A DNA stretch of 32,372 nt, from NCBI GenBank assembly GCA_018303505.1, contig JAGVYA010000014.1, positions 1 through 32,372 on the forward strand, read 5' to 3'. The notes beneath the pieces are model-generated. The model saw only the letters and a list, made by a program, of their open reading frames with translations, ran no database searches and was not told the origin of the DNA. The translations under genes and the position numbers were made by a program. Numbering within the stretch: position 1 is the stretch's first letter; the number at the start of each line of letters is the position of its first letter. Shown here in pieces: positions 21,466-30,065 of this stretch. Origin of the DNA: Candidatus Woesearchaeota archaeon. Its GTDB lineage: Archaea; Nanobdellota; Nanobdellia; Woesearchaeales; GW2011-AR4.

Positions 21466-22033
21466 AGTCTATGGCATAATTAAGGAAAATGAAGATGAGC
21501 TTCTTGACGCAGTTCTATTTGGTTCTTTAATAAGAGGAAAGGAAAAGCCAAGAGATGTAGATTTGCTTATAATTTACAAAACAAAAATCAATTCTGAATT
21601 AAGTTATAAAATCCAGAAAGAATTTGAAATTCTTGGCGTTGAAGTTGATTTGATTTCAAAAAGCTACAGCGATTTGTTTAAACCCGCATTTATTGCTCGA
21701 GAATCATACCTTTCTGAGGGATTTAGCTTAATGCAAAAAAAATTTGTTGCTGATGGGCTAGGATACAAACCAATGGTATTGTTTAGATATGACATCCAAA
21801 ATTTTAATAAATCACAAAGAATGCGCTTTTACTATAGCTTATACGGAAGAAATAGCGAGGGAATGCTCAAACAATTAAAATCTTACAAATTTTCTGAAAG
21901 GATTATTATTTCACCAGTTGAAGAATCTGAAAATGTTAAAGAGTATCTTAACAGCTGGAAAATTAAATATCTTGAAGTTCCGATTTTAATACCTGCGAGA
22001 ATTGTTGAGTCTGATGTTTTTAAGGAGAAATGA
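21458..22033 (+). CDS. MNT nucleotidyltransferase with extra C-terminal domain
   Basis: ATG 21458 overlaps the HEPN stop by 8 nt (ATGTCTAA) and gives a 191-aa protein starting MSKVYGIIKE; ATG 21425 is a possible alternative and the track TTG 21392 is unlikely. The nucleotidyltransferase core has AVLFGSLIRGKEKPRDVDLLII (about 19-40) with GS and DVD motifs and a third acidic EVDLIS. A C-terminal part (about 100-191: RMRFYYSLYGRNSEGMLKQL and onward) is longer than in plain MNT antitoxins. In known HEPN/MNT pairs the MNT partner inactivates the HEPN toxin by adding AMP; that is assumed here by analogy. Confidence 0.8.
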   Translation: MSKVYGIIKENEDELLDAVLFGSLIRGKEKPRDVDLLIIYKTKINSELSYKIQKEFEILGVEVDLISKSYSDLFKPAFIARESYLSEGFSLMQKKFVADGLGYKPMVLFRYDIQNFNKSQRMRFYYSLYGRNSEGMLKQLKSYKFSERIIISPVEESENVKEYLNSWKIKYLEVPILIPARIVESDVFKEK

Positions 22034-22118
22034 GTTTTAGATTGGGTTTTGCAAGCTGTTATGTTAATTGTACAATGTTATTCATTAAAGTTAGCTTCAG
22101 AAGTTAATATGCCTTTCT

Positions 22119-24746
22119 TTAAATATGCTTTTGCCTCAATTCCTCAACTACTCTTTTAAGTTCTTCAATAATATTAATATTTGAGCTAAAAGGTTTCTTT
22201 GCTATGTCAGTTGATAAAAATCTTATTGCATTATCAAATTGCTTCGTTCTTATGTAAGTTACCACTCCGTCTAAAATAGCATACTGAGTATTATCCAAAA
22301 TTTTATTTATTGTTCCAAAAACAAGTTTTCTTTCTACCTCATCAAACCTTTCGTTCCTAAAAGCTTCAAATAAATCGTTAAAGAATGCGGTTACATCTGG
22401 AGTAGGTTGAGATATTATTGTAGGAGGTACAGTTATTTCTGGACGGCCTTCTTCTGCTGTGCCTAAAGCTCTAACTCGATCTTCTTCTAATTTTAATAGT
22501 ATTTTTGCTGCCTTAATGAACCCCTCTTTTTTTACTTTCATCTTAACAAATCTAACAATTGCTCTTACCCTTCTGTTGATCCTTTTTGATTTTTCATGTA
22601 AGGCAGGACTTATTCTTTCTAAAATCCTTTTTTCCTCAAATTCTTTAAGTTCCTCTGCTGCTTCTTCAGCCTCTACTGCAGCTTCTTCAACTTCTCTTCT
22701 ACCTCTTATGGGAATTTTTTCTTTTATTCTTTTTAAACTATTACTTATTCTTTTTAGCAAAGTTCTTTCTCTTTTAACAGCGTCCATTAAATTGATTCTC
22801 ATTCGTGATGGTAGAGGAACTGGCGCTGCAGGTGTTGGTGCTCTGAGCACTCTTGGTGTTGTTGTAGGCGTCTCTGGTGGTTGAATAGTTACTTTTACAT
22901 AATTGTTAGAAACGTGAATTGGTCTATTATTTGTACCAAGCAACCATATTATAATGAAGTGGTCACCTACTGGAAGCTCTATTTCGTCTCTTATATTTAC
23001 AGCTGTGGCGGTACTGGTTTTTAATATCCTAAATCTTGTTGTTCTGCTTGCTACGAGACGCCCTGCTAACAAGTCCCTAGCGCCTTCTTCTGCATTTATC
23101 CAAACCCATTGATAATTATATTGTCTTTGAGGTGATATTTCCAAATTACCCATTTGAGCTTCAAAGGTAACAACTTTTTGATCTTCACCTACATCTAAAG
23201 TAAGAACTGTGTTATTTTGAGGAGATGTTATTTGAATAGAAGGACGTACTGTAGGTACTTCTGGAGCAAGTGGTTGTGCGGGTCGACCTTCAGTTACAAT
23301 TCTTTTTAACTCTTCCAATCTATTTATCTGCTCTTCAATTTTTTCTGATAATGCTACTATAATCTTATTTTCAGCAGCGACATAAACATCCAATTTTTTC
23401 TCATTATCCTTAACCGTTTCAAACTTTCCTCTGACAAGCTGTTCTATATTTTCTTCTTCCAATAAGTTAATTTGATCCTGCCTTAGAATATCTACACGCT
23501 TTTCAAAATCATAGCAAATTTTAATTAACCATACAATCCCAATTTCTTTTATTTTCTTAGTATTCCCTCTTTCTCTAATCAAATTATCTAAGAAAGCCAA
23601 ATCATTACCCACATTTCCTCTTTGGCTTAGGAATTGCTGCCATTCTGTAAATTTATTTAGGAGATCCTTCTCTACATCTTTTAATTCTTTAAGTTCTGTT
23701 ACAAATTGCATTTCAACGTCAAACAATCTTTTAAGAGGATCATTCTGGTCTGTAATGCTTCTTAGCCCTTCCCATAGATTTGCACGTTCTAACTCACCTA
23801 ATTTACTAACAACTGCAATTTTTTGATCAGCAGCTTGAATTATCCGATTTTTATTATCTCTTGTGTCGTTTATTTTTGTTATTGAGTCTCTTTTCTGCCT
23901 TATTATTTCATCTATTTTTGCAATAATTTGTTCTACTGTTAATTCCTCTGGCCTCGTTGGCGGTCTTCCCCTTCTCCACCAATCCCATATTTTTTTGCCA
24001 CCATAACCAAGACCACCCAAAGCAGGAAGCCCAAACAAAAATATCAAAACCCATGCCCACCATGGAAAGCCTTTTTCTTCAGGTGCTGGAGCAGTTGGCG
24101 TTGTAGTTGGTGTCAGCGTAGTCAAATCTGGCCCTGTAGGAGCTGTTGTTGGTGCTCCAAACAAATCACTTAAGTAACTAGGCACTCCAGGCGTTTCGGG
24201 AAATTGTATGCTGGCAAAACTCTTAGATAATGAACTGAAAAAGCCTTCTGTGTCAGGAGATAAGGTGCCAAATAAGCCTTGGATTAATCCAATAGTCAGC
24301 AATGTCAATAGCAAAGCCAAAATAAATCTCCAAAACTTATTCTTTATCCCTTTTAGCAGCCACCAATATAAAATAAATAATAATGTATACAAAATCCAAG
24401 CTATATAAGGCAGCAATATTGTAGCTGAAAATCCTCCTAACACAAGCAAAAACGCTGTCATCAAGCCAAGCAAAATTGCAATGACTTTCTCTGGCTTTTT
24501 TACTTCCTTAAAAGCATACCTTGTGCCCATCATGTAAATTGATATAAACAGCAATGCAAAGAAGAAAAAGTCTATAGCTGTTGCATATGGCTTATACTGC
24601 TCTTTTGCAAAGAAGTCATTAATTTGTATCAAGCCGCTTCTGAAAGCATCTGTGAAAGGCTTTGCGTAAGTTATAGTTGAGAACAGTAAGATAAACATGA
24701 ATATCCAAATCATTACATTTCTCAACTTTTTAGCTTGTTTTTTCAT
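22119..24746 (-). CDS. Large membrane protein with coiled-coil and Ig-like domains
   Basis: The 875-aa protein has five membrane helices near the N-terminus (about 10-165), a Pro/Thr-rich linker (about 180-225), another membrane helix (about 229-250), and a basic stop (WDWWRRGRPP). A long helical/coiled-coil region spans about 265-490. A beta-rich, Ig-like domain (about 498-625, starting IQITSPQNNTVLTLD) follows, then a second Pro/Thr linker, a charged coiled coil (about 655-735) and a helical end. No family is recognised. The polytopic head, linker and membrane helix plan is shared with the gene at 31398-32372. It begins 2 nt after the wHTH gene stop, so the two are coupled. Confidence 0.8.
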   Translation of the reverse strand: MKKQAKKLRNVMIWIFMFILLFSTITYAKPFTDAFRSGLIQINDFFAKEQYKPYATAIDFFFFALLFISIYMMGTRYAFKEVKKPEKVIAILLGLMTAFLLVLGGFSATILLPYIAWILYTLLFILYWWLLKGIKNKFWRFILALLLTLLTIGLIQGLFGTLSPDTEGFFSSLSKSFASIQFPETPGVPSYLSDLFGAPTTAPTGPDLTTLTPTTTPTAPAPEEKGFPWWAWVLIFLFGLPALGGLGYGGKKIWDWWRRGRPPTRPEELTVEQIIAKIDEIIRQKRDSITKINDTRDNKNRIIQAADQKIAVVSKLGELERANLWEGLRSITDQNDPLKRLFDVEMQFVTELKELKDVEKDLLNKFTEWQQFLSQRGNVGNDLAFLDNLIRERGNTKKIKEIGIVWLIKICYDFEKRVDILRQDQINLLEEENIEQLVRGKFETVKDNEKKLDVYVAAENKIIVALSEKIEEQINRLEELKRIVTEGRPAQPLAPEVPTVRPSIQITSPQNNTVLTLDVGEDQKVVTFEAQMGNLEISPQRQYNYQWVWINAEEGARDLLAGRLVASRTTRFRILKTSTATAVNIRDEIELPVGDHFIIIWLLGTNNRPIHVSNNYVKVTIQPPETPTTTPRVLRAPTPAAPVPLPSRMRINLMDAVKRERTLLKRISNSLKRIKEKIPIRGRREVEEAAVEAEEAAEELKEFEEKRILERISPALHEKSKRINRRVRAIVRFVKMKVKKEGFIKAAKILLKLEEDRVRALGTAEEGRPEITVPPTIISQPTPDVTAFFNDLFEAFRNERFDEVERKLVFGTINKILDNTQYAILDGVVTYIRTKQFDNAIRFLSTDIAKKPFSSNINIIEELKRVVEELRQKHI

Positions 24747-24748
24747 AC

Positions 24749-25267
24749 CTAAAACCTTGAAATGCAGTTTTTTATTATTTCAACAATTTTATCTTCGCCA
24801 AACAGCACAACGCCTTTTTTCAAAATTTGAAGCATTTGCGAGTCTTTTTTCCTCAACAAATCAATAATTTCATCTTCTGTTTTTGTGATGACTTCAATAT
24901 TTGGAATAGAAATGTCAAAAACTGTAATATTGTCTGTTATCAGCAATAAACTCTTTTCATCAAGAATAGCAGCATTTGCCTGTTTAAATTGCTCAATGTT
25001 TAAGTCAATTTTTTCATCAGAATGCAGCAAAACAATTTCAGCAAGATGCTCAGCAATTTTATTTTCAAAATTGATTGAATAAAACAAGCCAGTTCCTAGT
25101 TTCTGGCCAACAACAATGCTTTGTTTTTCCAGTTTCTTAAGAATGTTAAAAACTCCAGCTGGGCTAAAGTTAAGCCTTTGAGCAATATTCCTTATAGTAA
25201 GCTTTTCACTGAAGTTTCTGACTAAGAAGTTCAATACGCTAAATTCGTTGTCCGATAAAGATAGCAT
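24749..25267 (-). CDS. Winged-helix regulator with C-terminal domain
   Basis: The 172-aa protein starts with a winged helix (DNEFSVLNFLVRNF, LTIRNIAQRLNFSPAGVFNILKKLEKQ, then GTGLFYSIN). The second half includes SLLLITDNITVFDISIPNIEVITKTEDEIIDLL and ends KKGVVLFGEDKIVEIIKN. This recalls the distal part of archaeal HTH-nucleotidyltransferase proteins whose GS/DxD core is missing here. It is probably a transcriptional regulator of the 875-aa gene, which starts 2 nt downstream. A TATA-like ATATATTAATTAAT stretch precedes the start. Confidence 0.75.
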   Translation of the reverse strand: MLSLSDNEFSVLNFLVRNFSEKLTIRNIAQRLNFSPAGVFNILKKLEKQSIVVGQKLGTGLFYSINFENKIAEHLAEIVLLHSDEKIDLNIEQFKQANAAILDEKSLLLITDNITVFDISIPNIEVITKTEDEIIDLLRKKDSQMLQILKKGVVLFGEDKIVEIIKNCISRF

Positions 25268-25393
25268 TGTTTACTATTAATTAATATATGTCTATTATTT
25301 CCAGTTTAATTATCAGTATTTAAAGGTTTCTATTTTAGATTTAAGATTTAATATTTGATTTTTAAGAACTAATAAATAGAAATTATAGTTAAA

Positions 25394-25452
25394 TATATGT
25401 TTATTTAGAATGAATGATTAGAATTTTTAAATTTTGTGGTTTTAATGTGTAA
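25394..25452 (+). repeat. Left direct repeat flanking the AbrB-NTase cassette
   Basis: TATATGTTTATTTAGAATG and onward matches 26515-26565 in the same orientation, with an identical 17-bp core TTTATTTAGAATGAATG (25400-25416), then GAA, ATTTTGT and TGTAA in order. The copies differ by a 7-nt gap and scattered changes. The rest of the 227-nt space between the two divergent genes is AT-rich with only promoter elements visible. Confidence 0.6.
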
Positions 25453-25459
25453 ATCAAAA

Positions 25460-25494
25460 CATTTAAATAGTAATGTCTATACCAAGTCTATACA
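25460..25494 (+). promoter_or_regulatory. Promoter with tandem GTCTATAC operator
   Basis: TATA box CATTTAAATA (25460-25469) is identical to the one before the paralogue at 6957-6966. Two copies of GTCTATAC (25475-25482 and 25486-25493) separated by CAA end one base before the ATG at 25495. The paralogue has GTATATAC twice with no spacer, and its ATG is 3 nt closer to the TATA box, exactly the spacer difference. Confidence 0.7.
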
Positions 25495-26322
25495 ATGAAT
25501 ACACAAAAATTAGCAATAAAAGAGCAACTTGTTAAAACAGTTGTAAAATCAGGCAATGGCGGAGCAGTCTGGGTTCCAAAAAACTGGCTTGGACAAGAAG
25601 TTATAGTTATACTTCCAGACAAGCCTAAATTGAATGTAAAAGAAAAAGTTATACATCTGCTTGAGCCTTATTTAAAAGATGTTATAGCTGTTTTTATTTA
25701 TGGTTCATATGCAAGACATGAAGAAACAAAAGATTCTGATTTAGATGTTATGGTTGTCACAAAAGATAAAACAATCGCAATAGAAATTAAAGAACCCAAT
25801 TTAGAAATAAGCGTTTTTCAATTAGACAAGTTAAAAATGGCAATTGAAAAATATCCGGTTATGTACTATCAAATTGTCCAGGAAGCAGTCCCATTAATTA
25901 ACTTTTATGTTTTAAATGAATTAAAAAATATTAAAATTGACAATGAAAACTTTAAAAAATACATTAATGAAACAAAAGAGCATATAGAAAGCAATAAAGA
26001 GCTTATAGGGCTTGATAAATTAGACGACAAATATGTTAAATCTTATTCTGTATTATATTCAACAGTGTTGAGGTTAAGAGGATTGTTTATTATAAAATGC
26101 ATATTAAACAAAGAGAAATTTTCAAATAAAGCATTTCAGGAATGGCTAATTCAAAATAGGATGACACATCAAGAATTTGAGCAATGCTATGCAACTTACA
26201 GGGCAGTTAAAAATGATAAAAGCACTCAAAATTTAAAGATTGAAATTTCTGTCGCGGAAAAATTATTAAATATTTTAATTCAGTGTGTAAATTCTATAGA
26301 AGCTGAGCTTTATGGTAAATAG
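25495..26322 (+). CDS. AbrB/DUF2080-like + nucleotidyltransferase + helical domain protein (second copy)
   Basis: The 275-aa protein is a paralogue of the one at 6989-7786. Residues about 12-42 (LVKTVVKSGNGGAVWVPKNW, then EVIVIL) form the AbrB/DUF2080-like DNA-binding unit. The nucleotidyltransferase core is VFIYGSYARHEETKDSDLDV (about 66-85). The helical C-terminal half includes LYSTVLRLRGLFIIKCILN, matching LILRIRGLLMIKLMLN in the paralogue. No RxxxxH RNase motif is visible. The leaderless start is set by the TATA box. The gene overlaps a small coiled-coil gene by 11 nt. It is probably a self-regulated toxin-antitoxin-like or tRNA/protein-modifying module; activity is unknown. Confidence 0.75.
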   Translation: MNTQKLAIKEQLVKTVVKSGNGGAVWVPKNWLGQEVIVILPDKPKLNVKEKVIHLLEPYLKDVIAVFIYGSYARHEETKDSDLDVMVVTKDKTIAIEIKEPNLEISVFQLDKLKMAIEKYPVMYYQIVQEAVPLINFYVLNELKNIKIDNENFKKYINETKEHIESNKELIGLDKLDDKYVKSYSVLYSTVLRLRGLFIIKCILNKEKFSNKAFQEWLIQNRMTHQEFEQCYATYRAVKNDKSTQNLKIEISVAEKLLNILIQCVNSIEAELYGK

Positions 26323-26503
26323 AAAAAAGAGATTGCAAAAGGGCATTGAATCTATTGAAAAACAGATTAAAATACACGAAGAAAAACTCAAGAAAGCCGA
26401 GGAAGAAGATAATATAGAGCTTGCTTCATATTATAAAAAAGAGATAGAAGCAAAGAAAAAAGACAAGGATGAAAAGAAAAGATTGCTTAAGAAAGGCGGG
26501 TAA
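26312..26503 (+). CDS. 63-aa coiled-coil protein
   Basis: The product is almost entirely charged, alternating Lys and Glu with heptad-like hydrophobic positions (SIEKQIKIHEEKLKKAEEED and onward), so a single coiled coil. It starts inside the end of the AbrB-NTase gene (11-nt overlap, different frame), which points to coupled expression. No such partner follows the paralogue at 6989. It could be a partner or inhibitor of the NTase; a low-complexity reading frame without function is possible. Confidence 0.55.
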   Translation: MVNRKKRLQKGIESIEKQIKIHEEKLKKAEEEDNIELASYYKKEIEAKKKDKDEKKRLLKKGG

Positions 26504-26514
26504 CAATAATTATA

Positions 26515-26565
26515 TATATCTTTATTTAGAATGAATGTTTGGAAATTTTGTACGCTATGGTGTAA
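26515..26565 (+). repeat. Right direct repeat flanking the AbrB-NTase cassette
   Basis: TATATCTTTATTTAGAATG and onward repeats the sequence at 25394-25452 in the same orientation. It lies in the 78-nt gap between the coiled-coil stop and the end of the opposing 613-aa gene, where no + strand gene follows that could need a promoter. The two copies bracket a 1.1-kb two-gene cassette. Confidence 0.6.
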
Positions 26566-26581
26566 CTTTTCAGTTATTTAT

Positions 26582-28423
26582 TCAACCAGATTGCTGCGGC
26601 TTAAACGGATCCTTTGTTAATGGTCTGCCCCATCTTCCTAGATTCGGACCAATATCGTAACCATGCGTTTGATCAGCAATTTTACTTAATAACTGCAAGA
26701 CTCCTTCCTTGTTTCCTGAACCCCCCCAGTATTTAGTTTGGTCTATAACCCTGTGCAGCATGTAAAGGGCAGCACCTCTTGTAGTAAGCGTTGGTTCTTT
26801 TGATTGCACACTCTGATCTTGTCCCTCATAATAATACTTTCTTCCCCAGTGAATCGCCTTGCCTGTTGCATTTTTCAAATCAAAGGCTGGATTTAAATGA
26901 GTTGACTTTATAGTCTCGTGGACCACATCTGGGTCAGTGTTAGGTCTGAATTGCCCTGCTCCTAGTTTATTAAGTTTTACCCTGACTTTGGCGTGAGGGT
27001 TTTCTCTACTTCTGCTAAAATCAGGAGACAAAATCGTCCCGTCAGGAGTCAGAACATAATCTCTTACATTTCTTGGTTCTAATGGGTCAAGATTTTCCAT
27101 TAGATACTCCATTATAGACATAGAGTCTTCATGGTATCGTGCATCTCTCATGTCATCTCTATAAGAGTCATAGTGAGCATAAACATACACGGCAATGTCA
27201 ACTGGATGGCATTCTGTTATGAATCTGGGATCTACTTCTCTGACTTGCACGGCTGGTTCGTTTGTTAATCCATGGGCCACATCCCAGTTATGGAATATGT
27301 CTATCACAACCTTATTTTCTTCTAAAACTACATTTCTAAATCCTATTTTTCCATCTCCAATTTCAAGCGGCATTCCATTTTCATCTAATCCAGCCGCAAA
27401 TTCTTTTCCCCTGCGAAAATTTGGATGAAAGTCAGCAAATCTTCTAACAACACCATTTACAATAATTTCTTTGTGCATGTCTATAATTTTATAAGTGTGA
27501 GTATAATGAACTTGATCAGGTGGCAGTCTTAAACCCATTATCTGCTTCTTTAGATCGTCCATCAAGGGGAACATGTTTGCCACGGTACCTCTTCCGCTCA
27601 CTAAACTGTAATGGATCTTGCTTTCAAATGCTCTGGTTTTTTCTTCCACAGCCTTTATTGCTGCTTTATACCTTTCTCTAATTATCTCTAAATTTTTATT
27701 GATATTTTCTTGCTGTTCTCCAGTCTTACCTGCCCTTATTCTGTTACCATAGTCATCGATTATATTACTAATATCCCTACTTAAAAGTTCAATATACTGG
27801 TTTATACCTCTCTCCCCGAAAAAAGCTGCTTGGTAAGTAAGATTACCATGCCTAAATACTTGTTCTTTTGGCAAAATATAACGATATTCCAAAGGCTGTC
27901 CTCTTGGATTACTTTGGTCGCTAAGTTTTATCCAAGGTCTATCAGCTATATCCTTAAAGCCTGTGCCTGTGTTCAAGTAGCCCCCTTCCCTTTCTATTTC
28001 CTCTTTATCAGTAAAATATCCAATTCCCTGATTGTGTCTTACAAATTCATGTGTATCTACTCCTACTTGTACACTGAACTTTTCTTTGTCATTGAAATTA
28101 TTTGCATAGTAATCAATCATTTGATCCATTTTTCCAGCAGCAGAATTTGGATCTGCCTTTTTATCTGGTCTTTCTTCTTTTGGAATGCCGTCCCATTTTA
28201 GCTCTGTATTAACCATCAGATCATTCAAATCCGCAATGGTGCCAAAATTGATTTCACGCTTTATTTCATCGTAGACATTTATGTCTGTCAATTCAAAACC
28301 AGGTTCAGGCTCGTCTTTAAACCCACTGAATCCCATTTTTCTTAGAATCCATTTTCTCCATTGAGTCACTGGTAATATATGCCTTATTCCTTTTCTCTGC
28401 TCTTTTGGTTGTTCATCAGCCAT
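26582..28423 (-). CDS. 613-aa soluble protein of unknown family (operon gene 4)
   Basis: The protein has no signal peptide or membrane helix. The first 35 residues are basic (VTQWRKWILRKMGF), the middle is mixed with a helical stretch (about 205-285: RYKAAIKAVEEKTRAFESKI), then a beta-rich region with many His and Asp (FHNWDVAHG, ITECHPVDIAVYVYAHYDSYRDD). The C-terminal HWGRKYYYEGQDQS and following PTLTTRGAALYMLHRVI pair with HALNYWGRKKYFDQSP and PYPGISLKGLWNFIFKY in the 461-aa protein. The ATG has AAAGGTG upstream and overlaps the 549-aa stop by 8 nt. I do not recognise the family. Confidence 0.8.
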   Translation of the reverse strand: MADEQPKEQRKGIRHILPVTQWRKWILRKMGFSGFKDEPEPGFELTDINVYDEIKREINFGTIADLNDLMVNTELKWDGIPKEERPDKKADPNSAAGKMDQMIDYYANNFNDKEKFSVQVGVDTHEFVRHNQGIGYFTDKEEIEREGGYLNTGTGFKDIADRPWIKLSDQSNPRGQPLEYRYILPKEQVFRHGNLTYQAAFFGERGINQYIELLSRDISNIIDDYGNRIRAGKTGEQQENINKNLEIIRERYKAAIKAVEEKTRAFESKIHYSLVSGRGTVANMFPLMDDLKKQIMGLRLPPDQVHYTHTYKIIDMHKEIIVNGVVRRFADFHPNFRRGKEFAAGLDENGMPLEIGDGKIGFRNVVLEENKVVIDIFHNWDVAHGLTNEPAVQVREVDPRFITECHPVDIAVYVYAHYDSYRDDMRDARYHEDSMSIMEYLMENLDPLEPRNVRDYVLTPDGTILSPDFSRSRENPHAKVRVKLNKLGAGQFRPNTDPDVVHETIKSTHLNPAFDLKNATGKAIHWGRKYYYEGQDQSVQSKEPTLTTRGAALYMLHRVIDQTKYWGGSGNKEGVLQLLSKIADQTHGYDIGPNLGRWGRPLTKDPFKPQQSG

Positions 28424-30065
28424 TTTTCACACCTTTTGATCTGGTTAGGGACAAAAATGCGCCTAACATCTCTCTTGTTTTATTCAAATCAACACCTTCA
28501 ATATTCAATCTTACTGAACTTGCAAAGTTAACAAAACTAACATTTATCTGAACTAGCTCATTTATATCTTTGTCTATTTGCAGGATCGCACTATTTAAGT
28601 ATTCAGATTTACGCTTTAGTTCCGCTTCGTGCCTTTTTAAACCATAAAATAAGTCACGCATTCTTGCCAAATCAAAATCAAGCATCAGCAAATTTGGGAA
28701 TACATTTTTTCCAGTGCTTAAATTTTGGAATAAAAGCTTTTTGTGAATTCTAAATTCATTCAAAGTCTTAAGCTTAACCATGAATATGTAAGTGTCACGG
28801 TCTATCATTCCCTTTTCAAATATATCTCTAATAATTGGCTCTAATTTATTGTGCCTGTCGGAAATTTCTTTAAAAAATTGCCTGAACTGCCTTTTTCTTG
28901 CTTCCCATAGTCTATCAACAAATCTTTCGATATTTTTTATCGTATTTTCCAGAAAATCATCAATATATTTCGAGGATTCAGAAAGTATTTCTCCAATTTG
29001 GTTTTGTGCGGTTGTGAATATTTTATCTCGCCTTTTTCCAAATATATCTATCAAAAATTCCTGTGAGCTTCTAATAGCATACTCTTTTTTGCCAATTGCC
29101 CCTTCAACTATTCTAATCATTTGCCGAAGCATATCTCTTAACTTGAACGGCTGCTCACCAATTTCTCTGGCTTGCCGTCTAAGCATATTTACTAAATAAA
29201 CATTCTTGTAGTTATTTACTAGGGTATCAGCATAACTATTAACATTATCTAAAAATAGTTTAGTGCTTTTGTTTTGGACCCAGACATCTCCAGAAATATC
29301 TTGCTCTAAGTCTTTAATGAGCGAGGCCAGAAATACTTTTTGCGCTTCTGCCTTGAATGTTAAGTGAGCAATAGCTCTTAAGTACCTAATAGGACGTGAA
29401 TCATAAACTATTTTTTTCAGTTCAGTATCTTTAAATTTATCAATTCCAGCAAAATTGCTTGGAGTTATTGGTCTAAAGTAAGAACCCATACGCGTCAAAT
29501 AAAATTCTATTTCACTGTGTGGCAGACGATCCCAATTCTTTAGATCATTTATTGCAATCTGCAATGCATCTGACTCTTCTAGTTTATTTTTTATTGAAAG
29601 TATTCTATTCCTAATTTGCACTTTTAGTTTTTCCTGGCTTAGTTGATCTATATTCTTCAAAACAACATTAATATTTATTCTGAATTCATCGATATTCCGC
29701 GTCATTTCTAAAACTTTTTCAAGAATTTCCAAATCCCTAATTATTTTGGCCAAATCTGCTTCTACCAGCCTATAGGCGTTCTTGTCAGACTGGATTTGGA
29801 AAATAATCTGCCTCAATGCAGGCATTAACCCGCTTATGTCCAGGACCTTGCCCTTCATCTGTTCTTTTTGCCGTCTTATAACTGAAATTAGCCTGTATTC
29901 TGATGCCAAAGCTTTCAATCTTTTATCGTTGTTGATTACGATGGAGAAATTAGTATTCATTAAGTCTGAAGTGTCGAGAATATCCAAAGAAGCTTCTAAA
30001 TACTGCACGATTTTTTCATTAATAAGTTGTACTTCTTCCTCAGGATTTATTATTTCTTCAGCCAC
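28416..30065 (-). CDS. 549-aa helical/coiled-coil protein of unknown family (operon gene 3)
   Basis: The protein is nearly all helical, rich in Ile, Lys, Arg and Glu, without signal peptide or membrane helices. Coiled-coil-like segments include about 95-165 and 375-440 (YIDDFLENTIKNIERFVDRL, QFRQFFKEISDRHNKLE). It starts at GTG 30065 with AGGAG six bases upstream and overlaps the preceding gene by 8 nt; it overlaps the next by 8 nt as well. Such stop-start overlaps suggest fixed stoichiometry in a complex with the flanking 461- and 613-aa proteins. No enzymatic motif is seen; a scaffold role is only a guess. Confidence 0.8.
   Translation of the reverse strand: MAEEIINPEEEVQLINEKIVQYLEASLDILDTSDLMNTNFSIVINNDKRLKALASEYRLISVIRRQKEQMKGKVLDISGLMPALRQIIFQIQSDKNAYRLVEADLAKIIRDLEILEKVLEMTRNIDEFRININVVLKNIDQLSQEKLKVQIRNRILSIKNKLEESDALQIAINDLKNWDRLPHSEIEFYLTRMGSYFRPITPSNFAGIDKFKDTELKKIVYDSRPIRYLRAIAHLTFKAEAQKVFLASLIKDLEQDISGDVWVQNKSTKLFLDNVNSYADTLVNNYKNVYLVNMLRRQAREIGEQPFKLRDMLRQMIRIVEGAIGKKEYAIRSSQEFLIDIFGKRRDKIFTTAQNQIGEILSESSKYIDDFLENTIKNIERFVDRLWEARKRQFRQFFKEISDRHNKLEPIIRDIFEKGMIDRDTYIFMVKLKTLNEFRIHKKLLFQNLSTGKNVFPNLLMLDFDLARMRDLFYGLKRHEAELKRKSEYLNSAILQIDKDINELVQINVSFVNFASSVRLNIEGVDLNKTREMLGAFLSLTRSKGVKNG

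Noticed and set aside
22459-22884. 141-aa + strand ORF inside the 875-aa gene
   Set aside because: Ser/Leu-rich antisense frame of a coiled-coil region; no promoter or domain.
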